A stretch of 5,107 bases of DNA from Xanthobacteraceae bacterium (GTDB taxonomy: Bacteria; Pseudomonadota; Alphaproteobacteria; Rhizobiales; Xanthobacteraceae), in assembly GCA_030648135.1 (NCBI GenBank), contig JAUSIF010000263.1, positions 1 to 5,107 of the forward strand. The letters run 5' to 3'. The notes beneath the pieces were generated by a model. It made no database searches. It saw only the letters and a list, made by a program, of their open reading frames with translations, and was not told where the DNA came from. Positions 5,012 to 5,107 of the stretch are shown here, piece after piece (the stretch's first letter is position 1; every line of letters begins with the position of its first letter). Made by a program: the position numbers and the translations under genes.

Positions 5012-5107
5012 GGTTCCGGCCAGGCGCAGCAGCGCGATCCCGCCAAGGATCAGCGCGAGCGCGGCCCAGCGCTTCGGCCCGAACGGCTCACCGAACAACA
5101 CCGCACC
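5009..5107 (-). CDS. DMT/EamA-family transporter, C-terminal fragment (cut by window edge)
   Basis: Only the last 32 residues and the TGA stop (5009-5011) are in the window. They read GAVLFGEPFGPKRW followed by a hydrophobic helix, AALALILGGIALLRLAGT. The GEPFGP turn followed by a small-residue-rich final membrane helix and a short basic tail is the usual C-terminus of EamA/RhaT (drug/metabolite transporter) inner-membrane proteins. Substrate cannot be told. It runs convergently with sciP, 29 bp between stop codons. Confidence 0.7.
   Translation of the reverse strand, partial: GAVLFGEPFGPKRWAALALILGGIALLRLAGT

Overview
The window is GC-rich DNA from an alphaproteobacterium. The evidence is a SciP (DUF1153) gene, which is an alphaproteobacterial cell-cycle regulator, a PmtA-like phospholipid methyltransferase, an alphaproteobacterial-type elongator tRNA-Met, and a fliK-flgD flagellar pair with a sigma-54-type promoter of the kind known from Caulobacter. 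The order (Caulobacterales, Rhodospirillales or Hyphomicrobiales) cannot be fixed from sequence alone. I see no insertion sequence, prophage, CRISPR array or other sign of recent transfer. This is core-genome sequence.

Layout. Minus strand, 51-2091: mnmA (tRNA 2-thiouridylase), then 32 bp later a PmtA-like SAM methyltransferase, then an elongator tRNA-Met(CAT) with its own promoter (exact TTGACA -35). Plus strand, 2342-4979: fliK (hook-length control), flgD (hook-cap scaffold; its ribosome-binding site overlaps the fliK stop) and, after a 91-bp gap, sciP. Minus strand at the right edge: the last 32 residues of a DMT/EamA-type transporter, convergent with sciP.

The most informative non-coding stretch is the 250 bp between the divergent mnmA and fliK genes. 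It holds a sigma-70-like promoter facing mnmA. Facing fliK it holds a near-consensus sigma-54 promoter (TGGCCCG-N4-TTGCT) 41 bp before the GTG start. About 110-130 bp upstream of the inferred transcription start are two adjacent 17-bp CCGGC-N7-GCCGG elements, the first a perfect palindrome. That is where a bacterial enhancer-binding protein such as FlbD would bind, and the element resembles what I recall of the Caulobacter ftr enhancers.

The gap before sciP holds an 8-bp inverted repeat whose arms each contain GTGTCG, which I recall as the reported SciP binding motif. It is a candidate autoregulatory operator and also a candidate mRNA hairpin over the sciP ribosome-binding site. Together fliK, flgD and sciP link hook assembly to the CtrA/SciP cell-cycle circuit. 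No wholly new system is evident; the value lies in this regulatory architecture.
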